NCBI GenBank assembly: GCA_946480245.1
Contig: CAMLIZ010000172.1
Location: forward strand, 1-9,541
Length of the DNA stretch: 9,541 nt
DNA from: an uncultured Pseudomonadota bacterium
GTDB taxonomy: Bacteria > Pseudomonadota > Gammaproteobacteria > Burkholderiales > Burkholderiaceae
Reading direction: 5' to 3'
This document shows positions 7,174 through 9,541 of the stretch, piece by piece (position 1 is the first letter of the stretch; each line of letters opens with the position of its first letter). Below the pieces are notes generated by a model, which was not told the origin of the DNA, made no database searches, and worked only from the letters and a program-made list of their open reading frames with translations. Made by a program: the position numbers and the translations under genes.

Positions 7174-7191
7174 GCGCACCGGAGGGTGCGC
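7174..7191 (-). other. Leader hairpin whose loop can pair with the Shine-Dalgarno
   Basis: On the minus strand GCGCACC-CTCC-GGTGCGC forms a perfect 7-bp stem with a 4-nt loop. The segment CCCTCC (complement of 7181-7186) is exactly complementary to the GGGAGG ribosome binding site 17 nt downstream. The hairpin and the hairpin-to-SD pairing are mutually exclusive, which is the layout of a translational switch; function is inferred only. Confidence 0.45.
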
Positions 7192-7204
7192 TTGCAGTCT
7201 GTAT

Positions 7205-7219
7205 CGACACTGTGTGTCG
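7205..7219. promoter_or_regulatory. Inverted repeat upstream of the 73-residue ORF
   Basis: CGACAC-TGT-GTGTCG has perfect 6-bp arms around 3 nt. It lies 52 bp upstream of the ATG at 7153, next to the A/T-rich patch, a suitable place for a repressor operator. No cognate regulator is evident nearby. Confidence 0.4.
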
Positions 7220-7322
7220 CTAAAGAAAGAAATGGACACGCCAGCAGGCTCAGTTTTCGCCAGCACTTCACGGGCCGCGCCAACTCCGAACACGCTGGTT
7301 GCCGCCGCGCAACGCCTCCCTA

Positions 7323-7380
7323 CTTTGGTGGGATGGAAGTCCGCGTGAGCACCGCCTAGGCTGTGCAGATCCCTCCAAAG
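7323..7380. repeat. 12-bp inverted repeat (11 of 12) enclosing 34 nt
   Basis: CTTTGGTGGGAT (7323-7334) and ATCCCTCCAAAG (7369-7380) match as inverted copies at 11 of 12 positions. The interior contains a smaller dyad, GCAC..GCCTAGGC..GTGC (about 7349-7366), so the whole 58 nt could fold as a nested hairpin. The right arm ends 4 nt before the ATG of the ORF at 7385. No target-site duplication flanks it, so a mobile-element origin is not supported. Confidence 0.5.
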
Positions 7381-7384
7381 CACC

Positions 7385-7597
7385 ATGCGCCACCTCACCC
7401 TGCATGCCCTGACCTGGGGCACCGTCACCGCTGCCGTCTCCAGTGCGCTCTGGCTCGCGGCCTCTGAACCCGGGTGGCCGGAAGCCGGGCGTGGTTCGCC
7501 CTCAGCCACGCGCCCTCCGCTGCCTGCGCCAGGCGCCACGTCGGAGCGTTCCGGCCAAGGCCGCGAAGCGCCGCACGGCGGCGTCTTTCCGCGCTAA
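7385..7597 (+). CDS. Doubtful small ORF, 70 residues, hydrophobic N-terminus
   Basis: The product begins MRHLTLHALTWGTVTAAVSS and continues with ALWLAA, making about 20 mostly apolar residues that could be a signal peptide or one membrane segment; the rest is rich in Pro, Gly and Ala. Roughly three quarters of its codons end in G or C, lower than in the sure genes. There is no Shine-Dalgarno sequence, and the start is 4 nt after a 58-nt inverted repeat. Its stop (TAA, 7595-7597) overlaps the argP stop on the opposite strand. I know no family for it. It may be a real small membrane or exported protein, or chance. Confidence 0.33.
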   Translation: MRHLTLHALTWGTVTAAVSSALWLAASEPGWPEAGRGSPSATRPPLPAPGATSERSGQGREAPHGGVFPR

Positions 7598-8565
7598 CGA
7601 TTGCCGGTATTGCGCCGACCGCGGGTGGGTGCGCGCTCCTGCTGCAGCGCAGTCCTGGCGCCGGCCGCCAGGGCGGTACCCACCTGATCGAGCAGCGCCA
7701 AGCGGGCCGGCAAGCTTTCCGCCCCGCTGTGCAGCCGCCATTGATGCCAGTACAAGGCGACCGGTAGCGTCACCTCCGGATGCAGCGCCTGCAGCCGGCC
7801 CTGCGCCAGCGCGCTGCGCGCCTGGAGCTCGGGCACCACGCCCACGCCCCAGCCCATCTCCACTGCGCGCAGGTACGCCTCGCTGGCCGGTACGTAGCGT
7901 TCACGCAGGCGCGGCGCGCGCACGCCAAAGGCACGTGACACCCACTGGGTCTGCATGTCGTCCTTGCGGTTGAACACGAGAAAGGGCGTTTGCGAAAAGT
8001 TGGCGCGGGTCAGCCCTTGCGGCAGCCAGCGTTGCACGAACGCCGGGCTGGCAATGGCGATGTAAGTCATTACACCCAGTGGGAGCACCAGCGTGCCGCG
8101 CAAGGCCTCGGCCACCGTGCTCACACAGCCCAACACGGCGCCCTGGCGCAGCCACTCGTGAGTGAAATCCTGGTCGTCGACCACCAGCTCCAGGCCCCAA
8201 CCACGCCGGTGACCCTCCTGCACGATGGGGTCGAGAGCGGGCAGCACCCAGGTGGCCAGGCTGTCTGCGTTCACTGCGATCGGCAGCCGCTCGTCGCTGG
8301 ACAAGCCTTCGCCGATTTCGCGCGCCAGGTCGGCGCGCATCGCATGCCACTGGCGCGCGTAGCGCAGCAGCACCTTGCCCGGCTCGGTGAGCCGCAGGGG
8401 GCGCGCGCGCACGACCAGCGGTGCGCCGACCGAAGCCTCCAGCGCACGCAGGCGCTGCGACACCGCCGATTGCGTCACCGCCAGTCGCTGGGCGGCGCGC
8501 TCGAAGCTGCCCTCATCCGCGAGCGCGGCGAGGCAGTCGAGGTTGGCGGGGTCCAGGTCTTTCAT
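7594..8565 (-). CDS. argP: LysR-family regulator ArgP (LysG/IciA)
   Basis: A 323-residue LysR-type regulator matching ArgP, which senses lysine and arginine and activates the argO/lysE exporter gene in the presence of arginine. Seen: winged helix-turn-helix SFERAAQRLAVTQSAVSQRL (20-39) with the family's FERAAQ and TQSAVSQR, then the ArgP signature LPIAVNADSLATWVLPAL (94-111) at the start of the ligand-binding domain, FLVFNRKDDM (195-204), SSEAF-like PASEAYLRAVEMGWGVGVVP (226-245), and LYWHQW (271-276). E. coli ArgP is 297 residues; the extra length is mainly a basic C-terminal tail (QQERAPTRGRRNTGNR). The ATG at 8565 aligns with the family start. Divergent orientation from argO is the classic arrangement for a LysR activator and its target. 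Confidence 0.94.
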   Translation of the reverse strand: MKDLDPANLDCLAALADEGSFERAAQRLAVTQSAVSQRLRALEASVGAPLVVRARPLRLTEPGKVLLRYARQWHAMRADLAREIGEGLSSDERLPIAVNADSLATWVLPALDPIVQEGHRRGWGLELVVDDQDFTHEWLRQGAVLGCVSTVAEALRGTLVLPLGVMTYIAIASPAFVQRWLPQGLTRANFSQTPFLVFNRKDDMQTQWVSRAFGVRAPRLRERYVPASEAYLRAVEMGWGVGVVPELQARSALAQGRLQALHPEVTLPVALYWHQWRLHSGAESLPARLALLDQVGTALAAGARTALQQERAPTRGRRNTGNR

Positions 8566-8641
8566 TAGCGCAGCTACTGTGATTGGAAATTGGTGAATGA
8601 CGCTTCATTGTGCGGCAGCCCTTGCCCACAATTCGACCACT
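8566..8641. promoter_or_regulatory. argP/argO divergent control region
   Basis: LysR activators usually bind between divergent genes. Here the gap between ArgP's ATG and the first in-frame ATG of argO is only 31 bp. Dyad AATGA-CGCT-TCATT (8596-8609) and the T-N11-A stretch at 8584-8596 are candidate ArgP contacts. TACTGT/ACAGTA at 8575-8580 could serve as -10 in either direction (CACAGT on the minus strand ends 10 nt before argP). CACAAT at 8627-8632 would serve an argO start at the TTG at 8642. Confidence 0.45.
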
Positions 8642-9259
8642 TTGAGCAGCAGCGCCTCCGCCCTCGCCCAAGGCTGGTTGATGATGGCCGGCCTGATCGT
8701 CGCCATCGGTGCGCAGAACGCGCTGGTGCTGCGCCAGGGTCTGGCGCGCTCGCACGTGGGGGTGGTGGTGGCGTTCTGCACCCTGTCGGACTGGCTGCTG
8801 GTGGCGGCCGGCATATTCGGCCTGGGCGCGGTATTGGCTCGCTCGCCCTCGCTGCTGGAGGCAATGCGCTACGTCGGCGCGGCGTTCCTGCTGTGGTGTG
8901 CCGTGCAAGGGGCCCGCCGGGCATGGCGCGCCGATGGCGGCCTGCAGCAGGCATCCGGCGGCGGCGGCCGCATGGCTGCGCTGTCGGCCACGGCGGCGCT
9001 CACCTGGCTCAATCCGCATGTCTACCTGGACACCGTAGTGCTGGTCGGCGCGGTCGGTGCCCAGCAGCCGATGACGGCCCGCGGCGCCTTCGCCGCAGGC
9101 GCCGGGCTCGCGTCGCTGATGTGGTTCAGCGCGCTCGGCTTTGGCGCGGCGGCGCTCGCGCCCCGGCTCGCCCGTGCCAGCACCTGGCGCATCATCGACG
9201 GCACGGTCGCGCTGGTGATGGCGATGGTGGCGGCGCAACTCTTGATTACCCGGCCGTAA
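8597..9259 (+). CDS. argO: ArgO/LysE-family basic amino acid exporter
   Basis: A membrane protein of the LysE/ArgO family that exports L-arginine and/or L-lysine across the inner membrane. Seen (numbering from the ATG): GLIVAIGAQNALVLRQGL (32-49), the conserved first helix motif; CTLSDWLLVAAGIFG in helix 2; FLLWCAVQGARRAW (97-110); the family signature TWLNPHVYLDT (136-146); and LAPRLAR before the last helix. About six membrane segments, as usual. The ATG at 8597 gives 220 residues with a 15-residue extension relative to E. coli ArgO (211) and lies inside a dyad in the likely control region; a TTG at 8642 gives 205 residues and fits the family N-terminus better. Neither has a clear Shine-Dalgarno sequence. 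ArgP is the expected activator. Confidence 0.92.
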   Translation: MTLHCAAALAHNSTTLSSSASALAQGWLMMAGLIVAIGAQNALVLRQGLARSHVGVVVAFCTLSDWLLVAAGIFGLGAVLARSPSLLEAMRYVGAAFLLWCAVQGARRAWRADGGLQQASGGGGRMAALSATAALTWLNPHVYLDTVVLVGAVGAQQPMTARGAFAAGAGLASLMWFSALGFGAAALAPRLARASTWRIIDGTVALVMAMVAAQLLITRP

Positions 9260-9265
9260 AGGCCG
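9251..9265 (+). other. Small hairpin over the argO stop
   Basis: CGGCC-GTAAA-GGCCG has perfect 5-bp arms with the TAA stop in the loop. With no T-tract it is unlikely to end transcription completely, so read-through into dadA, 41 bp downstream, is plausible. Confidence 0.35.
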
Positions 9266-9288
9266 ACAACGCTCCCAAGGCTTCTGAC

Positions 9289-9294
9289 GAGGAA
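9289..9294 (+). promoter_or_regulatory. Ribosome binding site of dadA-like gene
   Basis: GAGGAA lies 6 nt before the ATG at 9301, a standard spacing, and fixes the start. Confidence 0.75.
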
Positions 9295-9300
9295 CCCCGC

Positions 9301-9541
9301 ATGAAGGTCATTGTTCTCGGCGCCGGCATCATCGGCATCAGCACCGCCTGGTACCTGCTGGAGCAGGGCCACGAGGTTACCGTGGTGGACCGCCAGCCCG
9401 ACGCGGCGCTCGAAACGAGCTTCGCCAACGGCGCGCAGATCTCGGTCAGCTTCTGCGAGCCCTGGGCCAACGCCGCGGCGCCATTCAAGGTGGCCAAGTG
9501 GCTGCTGCGCGACGACTCGCCGCTGCTGTTCCGTCCCAAGC
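9301..9541 (+). CDS. dadA: D-amino acid dehydrogenase DadA-like, N-terminal part (runs off right edge)
   Basis: The 80 visible residues match the FAD-binding N-terminus of DadA, a membrane-associated flavoprotein that oxidises D-amino acids (D-alanine best known) to 2-oxo acids and passes electrons to the respiratory chain. Seen: MKVIVLGAGIIGISTAWYLL with the dinucleotide-binding GAGIIG (7-12), VTVVDRQPDAALETSFANGAQIS, where the Asp binds the FAD ribose and the ETS..N..QIS block is typical of DadA, and PFKVAKWLLRDDSPLLFRP. The full protein is about 420-430 residues; the rest is outside the window. The start has a good ribosome binding site. It follows argO on the same strand after 41 bp, so the two may be co-transcribed. 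The symbol is by similarity; substrate range is not shown. Confidence 0.9.
   Translation, partial: MKVIVLGAGIIGISTAWYLLEQGHEVTVVDRQPDAALETSFANGAQISVSFCEPWANAAAPFKVAKWLLRDDSPLLFRPK

Larger units (their letters stand above)
7154..7384. other. Intergenic spacer upstream of the small genes
   Basis: No gene is supported. It holds three dyads (7174-7191, 7205-7219, 7323-7380) and an A-rich patch at 7221-7233 (TAAAGAAAGAAAT on the plus strand), the least GC-rich stretch of the window, where a promoter reading leftwards toward the gene at 7153 is plausible. No hexamer pair with proper spacing stands out. If the ORF at 7385 is not real, the gene-free stretch extends to 7593. Confidence 0.5.

Noticed and set aside
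7323..7380. Terminal inverted repeats of a miniature transposon
   Set aside because: No target-site duplication flanks the arms and only one copy exists in the window.
7323..7384. tRNA-like look: a structured segment followed by CACCA
   Set aside because: There is no T-loop consensus, no proper anticodon arm and the arm lengths do not fit a cloverleaf.
7111..7539. A 142-codon minus-strand frame across the spacer
   Set aside because: No ribosome binding site, composition unlike a folded protein, and it overlaps the better supported gene at 6932-7153 in another frame.

Overview
The window looks like ordinary chromosomal DNA from a high-GC betaproteobacterium, most likely Burkholderiales (Rubrivivax/Leptothrix/Methylibium-like). 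That placement is an inference from the strong G/C bias at third codon positions, long spurious antisense ORFs, a GTP-dependent PEP carboxykinase, a divergent argP/argO pair and a DadA-type dehydrogenase. No database search was possible. I see no phage, transposon, CRISPR, rRNA or tRNA gene.

Layout. Positions 1-1372 (minus strand) hold a family III CoA-transferase that runs off the left edge and, just upstream of it, rlmJ (23S rRNA m6A methyltransferase); their stop and start codons overlap as ATGA. A 100-bp divergent spacer with a palindrome separates rlmJ from a NemA-like Old Yellow Enzyme (1473-2567, plus). That gene converges on a YiiM-like MOSC protein (2588-3160, minus), and the two share a 10-bp-stem hairpin. 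A 320-bp spacer with several dyads lies between the MOSC gene and pckG (3481-5346, plus). After a GC-rich palindrome come a UPF0149/YecA-like SEC-C protein (5417-6139) and, 14 bp later, a calcineurin-like metallophosphoesterase (6154-6927), probably one operon.

Positions 6928-7593 are the least conventional part. A small minus-strand gene (6932-7153) has a near-perfect Shine-Dalgarno sequence and a leader hairpin that could mask it. Further up are two inverted repeats and a doubtful 70-residue ORF on the plus strand (7385-7597). From 7594 the window becomes recognisable again: argP (LysR regulator, minus) divergent from argO (basic amino acid exporter, plus), followed by the start of a DadA-type D-amino acid dehydrogenase (9301 to the right edge).

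How the genes work together. ArgP, ArgO and DadA suggest amino acid homeostasis: sensing and export of lysine/arginine, with D-amino acid oxidation alongside. PckG provides gluconeogenic PEP. NemA and the MOSC protein both fit detoxification (electrophiles; N-hydroxylated bases) but converge and need not be co-regulated. RlmJ is housekeeping. A recurring theme is that several starts have no Shine-Dalgarno sequence but carry a -10-like hexamer 6-7 nt before the ATG, as expected for leaderless mRNAs. I did not find a convincing new multi-gene system; the best leads are regulatory structures and the small gene at 6932-7153.
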